A DNA stretch of 6,407 nt. Origin: Thermoleophilia bacterium (lineage in GTDB: Bacteria > Actinomycetota > Thermoleophilia > Gaiellales > Gaiellaceae). The notes under the pieces are model-generated. The model saw nothing but the letters and a program-made list of their open reading frames with translations, was not told where the DNA came from and made no database searches. Positions 1-6,167 of this stretch are shown piece by piece. Positions within the stretch are counted from its first letter, which is position 1; each line of letters opens with the position of its first letter. Location of the stretch: NCBI GenBank assembly GCA_025933895.1, contig JAICZB010000150.1, positions 1 through 6,407 of the forward strand. The letters run 5' to 3'. The position numbers and the translations under genes are program-made.

Positions 1-76
1 ACGGCAGCTTCGGCATTCCGTCGATCGCCTCGGACGGGATCCACGAGATCGCGGTGACCGATCCTTCGATGCGCAT
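1..76 (-). CDS. Unidentified protein, N-terminal 25 codons only (runs off the left edge)
   Basis: An ATG at 76-74 opens a frame that stays open to the window edge. It is preceded by a strong Shine-Dalgarno (GGGAGGAG, 90-83) with a 6-base spacer, which makes the start convincing although little protein is visible. The product begins MRIEGSVTAISWIPSEAIDG. It has no signal peptide, looks cytosolic, and has the hydrophobic/polar alternation of a beta-strand followed by a short helix. The opening vaguely resembles a conserved actinobacterial protein of unknown function, but this is memory only and no function is assigned. It lies downstream of glnA on the same strand, 108 bases away. A strong hairpin and a possible promoter of its own lie in between, so it may be a separate unit. 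Confidence 0.7.
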   Translation of the reverse strand, partial: MRIEGSVTAISWIPSEAIDGMPKLP

Positions 77-82
77 CAGTTG

Positions 83-90
83 CTCCTCCC
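83..90 (-). promoter_or_regulatory. Ribosome binding site for the partial gene at the left edge
   Basis: Read on the minus strand this is GGGAGGAG, close to the ideal anti-16S match, six bases before the ATG at 76-74. It is the main evidence that the short visible frame is a real gene. Confidence 0.7.
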
Positions 91-106
91 TGTTGGCCGC
101 CGCTCG

Positions 107-135
107 ATCTAAGCGCGGCAGGCGCCGAGATTCAA
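107..135 (-). promoter_or_regulatory. Candidate promoter for the partial gene at the left edge
   Basis: On the minus strand a TTGAAT (135-130, four of six matches to TTGACA) is followed by a 17-base spacer and TTAGAT (112-107), which matches TATAAT only weakly. Start of transcription would be near 100, leaving a leader of about 24 bases that carries the Shine-Dalgarno. The position, just past the hairpin after glnA, is sensible, but hexamer matches this weak arise by chance. Confidence 0.3.
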
Positions 136-140
136 GGAGG

Positions 141-176
141 GACGGCGGCGGACGACCCGGGTCGCCCGCCGCCGTC
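141..176 (-). terminator. Strong hairpin after glnA, probable terminator or 3' end stabiliser
   Basis: Bases 141-151 pair perfectly with 166-176 (11 bp). After a single A/C mismatch (152/165), bases 153-158 and 159-164 form a further self-complementary block. The whole 36 bases are thus one near-perfect, very GC-rich inverted repeat. It starts 8 bases after the glnA stop codon. No U-run follows on the minus strand (CCTCCTTGAATC), so it is not a classical intrinsic terminator. GC-rich actinobacteria often use such U-poor hairpins, and it could equally protect the glnA mRNA 3' end. Confidence 0.6.
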
Positions 177-184
177 TCACAGGC

Positions 185-1537
185 CTACAGAACCGCGAGG
201 TACTTCTTCATCTCCCAGTCGGTCAGCTGGACGCGGTACTCGTCCCACTCCTTCCGCTTCAGCTCGACGTAGCGGTCGAAGATGTGCGGGCCGAGCGCCT
301 TACGCATCAGCTGCGACTGCGAGAGCTCGTCGATCGCCTCGCCGAGCGTCTCCGGGAGCGAGACGATGCCGCGCTCGCGCCGCTGCTCGGCGGTGAGGTG
401 GTAGAGGTTCGTCTCCATCGGCTCGGGCAGCTCGTAGCCCTGCTCGATCCCCTCGAGTCCCGCGTGCAGCAGCGCAGCGAACGTGAGGTACGGGTTGCAC
501 GCCGGATCGGGGCAGCGGATCTCGGCTCGGGTCGCCTGCTCGGAGCCCGGCTTGTACAGCGGGATCCGGATCAGCGCCGAGCGGTTCCGCTGCGACCAGG
601 CGACGTACACCGGGGCCTCGAAGCCCGGCACGAGCCGCTTGTACGAGTTGACCCACTGCGCGAAGACCGCCGACAGTTCCCGCGCGTGCCGGAGCTGGCC
701 GGCGATGAACGCCTTCGCCACGTCGGAGAGGTGCCACTTGTCGTCCTCGTCGAAGAACGTGTTCCGGCCGTCGGTGAAGAGCGACATGTGGGTGTGCATC
801 CCCGAGCCGTTCTCGCCGAAGAGGGGCTTCGGCATGAAGGTCGCGTGGTAGCCGTGCTGCTTCGCGACCTCCTTGACGACGAGCCGGTAGGTGAGCATGT
901 AGTCGGCCATGTCGAGGGCGCCCGCGAAGCGGATGTCGATCTCGTGCTGGGAGGGGCCGACCTCGTGATGGTGGTACTCGACCGGGATGCCCATCGACTC
1001 GAGCGCGCGGATCGTGTCGCGCCTGACGCCGGTGGCCGCGTCCATCGTCGTCTGCGCGAAGTAGCCGCCCTCGTCGAGAGTCTCGGTGCCGGTCTCGTCC
1101 CTGAAGAGGAAGTACTCGGCCTCGGGGCCGACGTTGAACGTGTCGAAGCCCATCGACTCCATCCGCTCGAGCGCGCGCCGCAGCGCGTAGCGCGGATCGC
1201 CGGCGTAGGGCTCGCCGTCCGGCGTCACGACGTCGCAGATCATCCGCGCCGTCCGGCTCTCGGGCAGCACCCGGAACGTCTCGGGATCGGGGATCGCGAC
1301 CATGTCCGACTCCTCGATCGCGTTGAAGCCGGTGATCGAAGAGCCGTCGAAGCCCATCCCGTCGTCGAGCGCGCCCTCGACCTCGCCGAGCGTGATGGCG
1401 AAGCTCTTCAGGTGCCCTTCGAGGTCGGTGAACCAGAGGAGCACGTCCTCGATGCCGCGGGACTCGATCTCCGCGAGCACCTCCTTGCGCGTCTCCGGGT
1501 CGGATGTCGCCCGGTTCCTTGACTCCACGTACGCCAT
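185..1537 (-). CDS. glnA: Glutamine synthetase, class I (short, non-adenylylated type), 450 aa
   Basis: GlnA condenses ammonia with glutamate, using ATP, to make glutamine in the cytosol; class I enzymes are dodecamers. The beta-grasp domain (about residues 15-100) carries FDGSS (Asp64). The catalytic domain shows the metal-binding glutamates Glu139/Glu141 (GPEAEYF), Glu192 (HHEV), Glu199 (QHEID) and Glu339 (AEIR), His248 (NGSGMHTH), Arg301, flap Glu307 (PGFEAP) and Arg319/Arg324. Length fits the short GSI group (about 440-450 aa), not the ~470 aa adenylylated group. A tyrosine sits at the adenylylation position (Tyr379, NLYHL), but the surrounding LPPEE context is missing. Ala73 stands where Bacillus GlnA has Arg62, used in feedback inhibition. 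The ATG at 1537 is chosen because AGGAGGGAG (1547-1539) precedes it and the family N-terminus begins here; the frame stays open to 1717, but that part is leader. It is divergent from spoIID. Confidence 0.97.
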   Translation of the reverse strand: MAYVESRNRATSDPETRKEVLAEIESRGIEDVLLWFTDLEGHLKSFAITLGEVEGALDDGMGFDGSSITGFNAIEESDMVAIPDPETFRVLPESRTARMICDVVTPDGEPYAGDPRYALRRALERMESMGFDTFNVGPEAEYFLFRDETGTETLDEGGYFAQTTMDAATGVRRDTIRALESMGIPVEYHHHEVGPSQHEIDIRFAGALDMADYMLTYRLVVKEVAKQHGYHATFMPKPLFGENGSGMHTHMSLFTDGRNTFFDEDDKWHLSDVAKAFIAGQLRHARELSAVFAQWVNSYKRLVPGFEAPVYVAWSQRNRSALIRIPLYKPGSEQATRAEIRCPDPACNPYLTFAALLHAGLEGIEQGYELPEPMETNLYHLTAEQRRERGIVSLPETLGEAIDELSQSQLMRKALGPHIFDRYVELKRKEWDEYRVQLTDWEMKKYLAVL

Positions 1538-1538
1538 T

Positions 1539-1547
1539 CTCCCTCCT
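1539..1547 (-). promoter_or_regulatory. Ribosome binding site of glnA
   Basis: AGGAGGGAG on the minus strand directly before the ATG at 1537-1535. The purine core AGGAGG (1547-1542) sits 4 bases from the start. It decides the start against the 60-codon in-frame extension further upstream, which has no such site. Confidence 0.7.
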
Positions 1548-1562
1548 GACTCTGCGCTGTCC

Positions 1563-1620
1563 AAAAACACGAAAAGCCCCGGCCGCGACCTGTTGTCGCA
1601 ACCGAGGCTCCGTCGCCTCG
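1563..1620 (-). promoter_or_regulatory. Putative transcription attenuator in the glnA leader
   Basis: Read on the minus strand, hairpin P comes first: CGAGGC (1620-1615), six-base loop GACGGA, GCCTCG (1608-1603). The terminator-like hairpin follows: GCCTCGG (1608-1602) pairs with CCGGGGC (1582-1576) with one U-G pair, then a 2x2 internal loop, then GCGAC (1599-1595) with GTCGC (1589-1585) around loop AACAG. UUUU (1575-1572) and UUUUU (1567-1563) follow. Six bases, 1608-1603, serve both hairpins, so they exclude each other, which is the layout of an attenuator. No gene on this strand lies upstream, so the terminator most plausibly acts on the glnA leader. The ligand or protein is unknown. No leader peptide rich in any amino acid is evident. 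Confidence 0.55.
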
Positions 1621-1635
1621 CGAATGTCGTGCCGG

Positions 1636-1641
1636 ATTCTA
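1636..1641 (-). promoter_or_regulatory. Candidate -10 element of the glnA promoter
   Basis: TAGAAT on the minus strand matches TATAAT at five of six positions. It would start transcription near 1629, just upstream of the two leader hairpins and about 90 bases before the glnA ATG. No convincing -35 hexamer is present at 16-18 bases (TCCCAT at 17), so an activator or a relaxed promoter would be needed. It lies within the gap to the divergent spoIID gene. Confidence 0.35.
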
Positions 1642-1658
1642 CAGGTCGACCGGACGGA

Positions 1659-3086
1659 ATGGGAGCTACCCTCAACGGCGTCCTGGTTCGCTCGCTCCTC
1701 GCCCTCTCCGTCCTCACTGCGGCCGCGGCGTTCGCCTCGGGGTCGCACGCGGCGCGCTCGTCCGGACCGCATTACGCGGCGCCGGCCGGCTCCGGCGCGC
1801 TCTTCCTCGTCAGGGGGCACGGGTACGGGCACGGCGTGGGCATGGGGCAGTGGGGGGCCCAGGGCTACGCGCTGCAGGGCTACACGTACGAGCAGATCCT
1901 CGCTGACTACTACCCCGGCACGACTCTCGGCGAGACGACCGAGAGCTCGATCCGCGTCCTGCTCGCGAGCGGGAAGAAGCAGCTGACCATCTCCTCGAAG
2001 AAGTCGATCACGGTCGAGGACGGGGACGGAGTCGAACACACGCTCGCGGCCGGCCAGACGACGCTCACACCCGCGCTTGAGCTCGCGGTCGACGGCGGCC
2101 CGGCGGTCGCACTCGCGCCACCGCTCACGTTCTCGCCCACGGGCGGAACGAGCCTCACCCTCGGTCGCCGCTACCGCGGCCAGCTCGTCGTCGACGTGCC
2201 GAACGAGAAGCTGCGCGCGATCAACACCCTGCCGCTCCAGCAGTACCTCGACGGCGTCGTGCCGGCGGAGATGCCGTCGGCGTGGCTCCCAGCCGCGCTC
2301 GACGCGCAGGCCGTCGCGGCGCGCTCGTACGCGCTCGCAAGCCGGAAGGACGGCGCCGCGTTCGACGTCTACGCGGACGGACGCAGCCAGGCGTACCTCG
2401 GCGTCTCGGCCGAGACGGTGGCCGGGACGCAGGCCGTGGATGACACGGCCGGGCAGGTGCTGCTCTACGACGGCGACGTGGCGGACACGCTCTTCTCGTC
2501 CAGCACGGGCGGCTGGACGCAGTCGGCGGCCGACGCGTTCGGCGCGCCCGGTCGGCCGTATCTCGTCTCGGTCCGGGATCCCTACGACAAGATCTCCCCG
2601 TACCACGACTGGGGTCCCGTCGCGGTGACCGGTAAGACGCTCGGCAGTGCACTTGGAGTCGCCGGGCACATCCTGGACGCGACCGTCAAGCGCAACTCGT
2701 CCCGTCGCGTGAAGACGCTCACGATCACGTCGCTCCGGCGCGGGTCGCAACGCACGGCATCCGTCGCCGGCTCCACAACCGCATCGGCGCTCGACCTCCG
2801 CTCGTCCTGGTTCAGCGTCGGTGTCCTCTCGCTCCAGCCGCCGTCGCCGAACCCTGCAGTCGCCCCGCGCACGCGAGTCACGCTGAGCGGTGTGGTGCGA
2901 GGCGTCCGCGGCGTAGTCGTGCAGAAGCGCAGCGGCGTAACCGCATGGAAGCGCATGCGGGCGATCCGTGCCGGCGCATTCCGGTTCACGGTCGAGCCGA
3001 AGGTGACGACGTTCTACCGGCTGGCGACGGCGCAGGACGCCGCGGGATCCGTGCGGATTCGCGTGCACGCGGCTACCGTGAAGTAG
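1659..3086 (+). CDS. Secreted SpoIID/LytB-domain protein, 475 aa
   Basis: SpoIID of Bacillus is a lytic transglycosylase that cuts peptidoglycan glycan strands denuded of stem peptides; LytB relatives enhance wall amidases. A Sec signal peptide covers about residues 1-31 (Arg11, hydrophobic core 13-26, likely cleavage near SHA/A). The GHGYGHGVGMGQWGA motif follows at 53-67, then QILADYYPG (79-87). The SpoIID core begins around 188 (INTLPLQQYLDGVVPAEMPS), with Glu204 at the place of the catalytic glutamate. AQAVAARSYAL (216-226), SSTGGWT (281-287), a PYL-SVRDPYD stretch (300-310) and LRSSWF (380-385) complete it. Residues 395-475 form a beta-rich tail of Ig-like appearance. Bacillus SpoIID carries the GHGVGM motif near its C-terminus; actinobacterial relatives often have it first, as here. 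The ATG at 1659 gives a clean signal peptide but only a weak GGACGGA ribosome site; GTG at 1629 is an alternative. It is coupled to the subtilase gene. Sporulation need not be implied. Confidence 0.88.
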   Translation: MGATLNGVLVRSLLALSVLTAAAAFASGSHAARSSGPHYAAPAGSGALFLVRGHGYGHGVGMGQWGAQGYALQGYTYEQILADYYPGTTLGETTESSIRVLLASGKKQLTISSKKSITVEDGDGVEHTLAAGQTTLTPALELAVDGGPAVALAPPLTFSPTGGTSLTLGRRYRGQLVVDVPNEKLRAINTLPLQQYLDGVVPAEMPSAWLPAALDAQAVAARSYALASRKDGAAFDVYADGRSQAYLGVSAETVAGTQAVDDTAGQVLLYDGDVADTLFSSSTGGWTQSAADAFGAPGRPYLVSVRDPYDKISPYHDWGPVAVTGKTLGSALGVAGHILDATVKRNSSRRVKTLTITSLRRGSQRTASVAGSTTASALDLRSSWFSVGVLSLQPPSPNPAVAPRTRVTLSGVVRGVRGVVVQKRSGVTAWKRMRAIRAGAFRFTVEPKVTTFYRLATAQDAAGSVRIRVHAATVK

Positions 3087-4537
3087 TGGGCAAGCTGACG
3101 GTTGCGGTACTCGGCGCGTTGGTGGCCGCGCTCGTCGCGACCTCAGCCGCTGCGGCGTTCACGCCGACGAACCAGTACTACTCGAAGCAGTGGTATCTCG
3201 GCCAGGACAACGCGTTCGATGCCTGGCCCGCGCCGCCGATCGGCCTCGCTCCGGTCAAGGTCGCGATCGTCGATTCGGGCGTCGACTGCGACCTGCCGGA
3301 CCTGAAGGGGCAGATTGCGCAGTCGAAGAGCTTCGTCGGCGGCGACCCGTGCACCGACAGCCAGGGGCACGGCACGATCGTCGCCGGGGAGATCGCCGGA
3401 GCTCTCGACCAGTCCGGCGTCGTGGGCCTCGCCTACTCGTCCCAGCTCCTCGTGGCCAAGGTCGTCGCGGCCGACGGCTCGATCCCGCTCCAGGCTGAGG
3501 CGGCCGCCATCCGCTGGGCGGTCAAGCAGGGCGCGCGGGTGGTCAACCTCAGCTTCGGAGCGGTTCGCGACCCGGCAAGCTCCGCGCTCGACACGTACTC
3601 GAAGGTCGAGGCTCAGGCCGTGGCGTACGCGGTCAGGAAGGGGGCAGTCGTCGTCGCCGCTGTCGGGAATGCCGACGAGGCGTATACGACGCCGTGGCCG
3701 TACGCGAGTTGGCCGGCAGCGCTCCCGCATGTCATCGGCGTGGCCGCTCTCACCAAGTCCGGCGACGTCCCCGATTTCTCCGACGAGGATCCGACCTTCG
3801 TCGATCTCGCCGCCCCGGGAGTCGGCATCTTCTCCACGTTCCCGTCGGCGCTGACCGCTCAGCAGACGGGGTGCACGCCGCAGGGATACACCGACTGCGC
3901 GACTGGCTCCTACCGCCATCCGGAGGGGACCTCGTTCGCCGCGCCGCAGGTCTCGGCCGCCGCGGCGGTGCTGTTCGGGCTGCACCCCGGGCTCACGAGC
4001 AGCCAGGTCACGCGCATCCTCGAGCGGCACACCGACGACGTCGGCGCGTCGAACAGCTGCGCTGGCACTGCATGTCCGGTGGGACGGGACAAGTACAGCG
4101 GCTGGGGCAGCCTCGACGTGACGAAGGCGGTCGACGTCGTCGACTCCGGCTCTCCGCTTCCGCCCTCCGACCGGCTCGAGCCCAACGACAACGCCTCGCA
4201 GGCGCGCAAGCTGTTCGGCAAGCGGCCGGTCCTCGACGCGACGCTCGACTACTGGGACGATCGAGTCGACGTCTACCGCGTGCACCTGATCCGCGGACAG
4301 CGACTGCACGCGCGGGTTGCGGCGCGGTGGGCGCATGCGGTGGTCGAACTGAGCGTGTGGAGCCCGGGGACGAAGAGCGTTTTTCACGAGCACGGCCAGG
4401 TCGCGCAGACGCGCCATCCGGGCAAGACGCAGCGTCTCTCGTACCGCGCGCCGCGCGGCGGCTGGTATCTCGTCGAGCTCCGGATCAGGCACCACGGCGG
4501 CGGCCGCTACGCGCTGCAGCTCACCAAGAGCAGGTAG
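3086..4537 (+). CDS. Secreted S8 subtilisin-like serine protease with PPC-like C-terminal domain, 483 aa
   Basis: A secreted endopeptidase of the subtilase family. A GTG start at 3086 reuses the last base of the spoIID stop (TAGTG), giving a signal peptide at about residues 1-24 (hydrophobic core 5-20, cleavage near SAAAA/F). The catalytic triad is complete: Asp63 (IVDSG), His95 (SQGHGT) and Ser283 (GTSFAAP), with oxyanion-hole Asn195 (AAVGN). The catalytic domain begins almost at once after the signal (YYSKQWYL, 31-38), so no I9-type inhibitory propeptide is visible. Six cysteines in the mature protein (68, 89, 263, 271, 325, 330) could form three disulfides, as expected outside the cell. 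From residue 364 (RLEPNDNASQA) to the end is a beta-rich PPC-like domain, common on secreted bacterial peptidases. The frame extends upstream to 2945 inside spoIID, but the signal peptide sets the start. Its substrate is unknown; co-expression with the SpoIID protein suggests a wall-associated role. Confidence 0.92.
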   Translation: MGKLTVAVLGALVAALVATSAAAAFTPTNQYYSKQWYLGQDNAFDAWPAPPIGLAPVKVAIVDSGVDCDLPDLKGQIAQSKSFVGGDPCTDSQGHGTIVAGEIAGALDQSGVVGLAYSSQLLVAKVVAADGSIPLQAEAAAIRWAVKQGARVVNLSFGAVRDPASSALDTYSKVEAQAVAYAVRKGAVVVAAVGNADEAYTTPWPYASWPAALPHVIGVAALTKSGDVPDFSDEDPTFVDLAAPGVGIFSTFPSALTAQQTGCTPQGYTDCATGSYRHPEGTSFAAPQVSAAAAVLFGLHPGLTSSQVTRILERHTDDVGASNSCAGTACPVGRDKYSGWGSLDVTKAVDVVDSGSPLPPSDRLEPNDNASQARKLFGKRPVLDATLDYWDDRVDVYRVHLIRGQRLHARVAARWAHAVVELSVWSPGTKSVFHEHGQVAQTRHPGKTQRLSYRAPRGGWYLVELRIRHHGGGRYALQLTKSR

Positions 4538-4543
4538 CGACCC

Positions 4544-5200
4544 TTACTGGTTCTCGAGCAGCTCGTCCTCGGCGACGGGCCGCATCACGCGCGCCGGGTT
4601 CCCCACCACGATCATCCGCGGCTCGACGTCCTTCGTCACGACCGCGCCTGCGCCGACGAACGCCTCCTCGCCGATCTCGACGCCCGGGAGGAGAATCGCC
4701 CCACCGCCGATCCGCGCGCCCCGGCGGATGGTCGGCCCCTTGATCAGGTCGTGCCGCCGCTCGGTGCGACCCATGAAGTTGTCGTTCGTCGTCACGACGC
4801 AGGGCGCGACGAAGACGTGCTCCTCGAGAGTCGAGTAGGCGGTGATGTACGCCTCGGCCTGGATCTTCGTCATGGCGCCGATCGTCGTGTCGTTCTCCAC
4901 GAGCGACCCGCGGCCGATCACGACGTCGTCGCCGACCGAGACGCGCTCGCGAACGCACGACTGGTCCCCGAGGATCACGCGGGCGCCGACCTTCGCGCCG
5001 GCGAAGACGACGGCACCGGTGGAGACGATCGTCCCGTCGCCGATCTCCGCCGGCGGAAGCTCCTCTCGACTGGCGGTCGAGCGCGGCGAGAGCGCGGGCC
5101 GCTTGCCGACGACGGCGTGCTCGAGCACCTTGACGCCGTCGCCGAGCACCGTCCCCGGATAGACGATCGCGGTCGGATGGATCTCTGGCTCAACCGCCAC
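4544..5200 (-). CDS. Left-handed beta-helix acyltransferase, probably a WbpD-type sugar N-acetyltransferase, 218 aa
   Basis: Probably transfers acetyl from acetyl-CoA to the 3-amino group of a UDP-2-acetamido-3-amino-hexuronic acid in the cytosol, last step in making a diacetamido uronic acid donor. Hexapeptide turns run almost throughout: HPTAIVYPGTVLGDGVKV (8-25), IGDGTIVSTGAVVFAGAKVG (53-72), VSVGDDVVIGRGSL (87-100) and IGGGAILLPGVEIGEEAFVG (164-183), closing with the family-typical VVGNPARVMRP. Loops interrupt the helix at 33-50 and 138-156 (TNDNF...RRHDLIKGP); the latter resembles the active-site loop of WbpD-like enzymes. The start is GTG at 5200, supported by GAGGAG (5211-5206) five bases before. 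It overlaps the oxidoreductase by 11 bases and ends six bases from the convergent subtilase. The fold is certain; the substrate is inferred from the neighbours, and serine or other sugar acetyltransferase activity cannot be excluded. Confidence 0.88.
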   Translation of the reverse strand: MAVEPEIHPTAIVYPGTVLGDGVKVLEHAVVGKRPALSPRSTASREELPPAEIGDGTIVSTGAVVFAGAKVGARVILGDQSCVRERVSVGDDVVIGRGSLVENDTTIGAMTKIQAEAYITAYSTLEEHVFVAPCVVTTNDNFMGRTERRHDLIKGPTIRRGARIGGGAILLPGVEIGEEAFVGAGAVVTKDVEPRMIVVGNPARVMRPVAEDELLENQ

Positions 5201-6167
5201 GAAGGCTCCTCGTCAGGAGCTCGAGCGCGCGCACGACCTCGAGGCCGTCGTGCATCTCGCGCCCGTCCCAGCCTTCCTGCACGAGCCGCACGAAATGCCG
5301 GCACTCGAGCTTCAGCGGCTCGGCATTCGAGAGCTTGGGGCTGAACGTGTCGCCGGTCCGCGTCCGCCACTCGCCGTACGTCCCCGACGGCTGCTCCGGC
5401 GCCTTGTCGTAGACGGTGATCTTGCGCTCGAGCTCCATGTCGTCGAAGACGGCCATCTTGTCGCGGCCGACGACGGTGAGCCGCCGCATCTTGTGCGGGT
5501 CGAGCCACGACAGGTGCATGTGCGCGATCTTCCCCGACGCGAAGCGGAGGTAGCAGAAGACGACGTCCTCCACGCCTTCGTTGAGGAACGCGTGCCCGTG
5601 CGCGGCCGCCTCCACGATCTCGTCCTGGATCAGGTAGAGGATCACCGAGAGGTCGTGGACGCCGAGCGACCAGAGCGCGTTCTCGTCCTTGCGGATCACG
5701 CCGAGGTTCTGGCGGTTGCCGTAGACGACGAGCACGTCGCCGAGCTCGCCGGCGTCGACGAGCTCCTTCAGCTTCTGGACGGCCGGGTGGTAGAGGAGGA
5801 GGTGTCCCGGCATGAGCACGAGCCCGCCGGCCTCGGCGAGGCCGATCAGCTCCTCCATCTCCGCGGCGCGCATGGCCGGCGGCTTCTCGACGAAGACGTG
5901 CTTCCCAGCCTCGAGTGCCGCCCGCGCGAGGGGGAAGTGCGTGGGGACGGGAGTCGCGATCACGACGGCATCGACGTCGTCCGCGGCGAGCAGCTCGTCG
6001 AAGTCGCCCGTCAGCGTTGCGTCGGGATAGCGCTCGGCAAACTCCGCTCGCCGCTCCTCGCTCGCATCGCAGAGCCACCGCAGGTCGGCGATCTCGTCGA
6101 AGTTCCGCGCGAGGTTGCGCCCCCAGTAGCCGAGCCCCGCCTGTCCGACTCGCAGCCGCTCGCTCAC
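5190..6167 (-). CDS. Gfo/Idh/MocA family NAD(P)-dependent oxidoreductase, probably a nucleotide-sugar 3-dehydrogenase, 325 aa
   Basis: Family members oxidise or reduce sugars and sugar nucleotides with NAD(P). Here it likely oxidises C3 of a UDP-N-acetyl-hexuronic acid to the 3-keto form, the WbpB/WlbA step. The N-terminal Rossmann fold shows GLGYWG (11-16) and VVIATPVPTHF (68-78). The family lysine lies in VEKPPA (93-98, Lys95), and GVHDLS (169-174) supplies the usual catalytic histidine, His171. The C-terminal half is the beta-sheet substrate and oligomerisation domain. Length (325) is normal. The start is GTG at 6167, whose bases form a GTGA overlap with the TGA of the upstream dehydrogenase gene; no strong ribosome site is seen, so translation is probably coupled. 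The next gene begins inside its last codons. The family assignment is firm; the substrate rests on context. Confidence 0.92.
   Translation of the reverse strand: MSERLRVGQAGLGYWGRNLARNFDEIADLRWLCDASEERRAEFAERYPDATLTGDFDELLAADDVDAVVIATPVPTHFPLARAALEAGKHVFVEKPPAMRAAEMEELIGLAEAGGLVLMPGHLLLYHPAVQKLKELVDAGELGDVLVVYGNRQNLGVIRKDENALWSLGVHDLSVILYLIQDEIVEAAAHGHAFLNEGVEDVVFCYLRFASGKIAHMHLSWLDPHKMRRLTVVGRDKMAVFDDMELERKITVYDKAPEQPSGTYGEWRTRTGDTFSPKLSNAEPLKLECRHFVRLVQEGWDGREMHDGLEVVRALELLTRSLRGG
5206..5211 (-). promoter_or_regulatory. Ribosome binding site of the beta-helix acyltransferase
   Basis: GAGGAG on the minus strand, five bases before the GTG at 5200-5198, inside the 3' end of the oxidoreductase gene. 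It supports the rare-codon start and shows that the acyltransferase can be initiated independently as well as by coupling. Confidence 0.6.

Noticed and set aside
284..1522. A 412-codon plus-strand frame antisense to glnA
   Set aside because: Low-complexity Arg/Val/Leu/Glu composition, a mirror of glnA codon bias, with no ribosome site or domain.
1576..1620. ANTAR-target RNA in the glnA leader
   Set aside because: ANTAR targets need two hairpins with six-base loops having A at position 1 and G at position 4. Here the first loop is GACGGA and the second is the five-base AACAG, so the consensus is not met.
1538..1640. Glutamine riboswitch (glnA motif)
   Set aside because: The conserved three-stem junction and its invariant bases, as I recall them, are not seen; only simple hairpins are present.
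1590..1658. A sigma-type promoter for spoIID on the plus strand
   Set aside because: TTGTCG (1593-1598) is a possible -35, but nothing like a -10 lies 16-19 bases downstream.
1538..1717. A 60-codon N-terminal extension of glnA
   Set aside because: The extension covers the leader hairpins and part of the divergent gene, is unlike GlnA N-termini, and the ATG at 1537 has a strong ribosome site.
300..3068. A 922-codon open frame on the minus strand spanning glnA and the antisense of spoIID
   Set aside because: It lies out of frame with glnA and antisense to spoIID, is very rich in Arg, Ala and Gly, and shows no domain. It is a by-product of high GC.
2945..3085. An earlier start for the subtilase inside spoIID
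   Set aside because: It would put 47 charged, Arg-rich residues before a good signal peptide; the GTG at 3086 fits signal and gene spacing.
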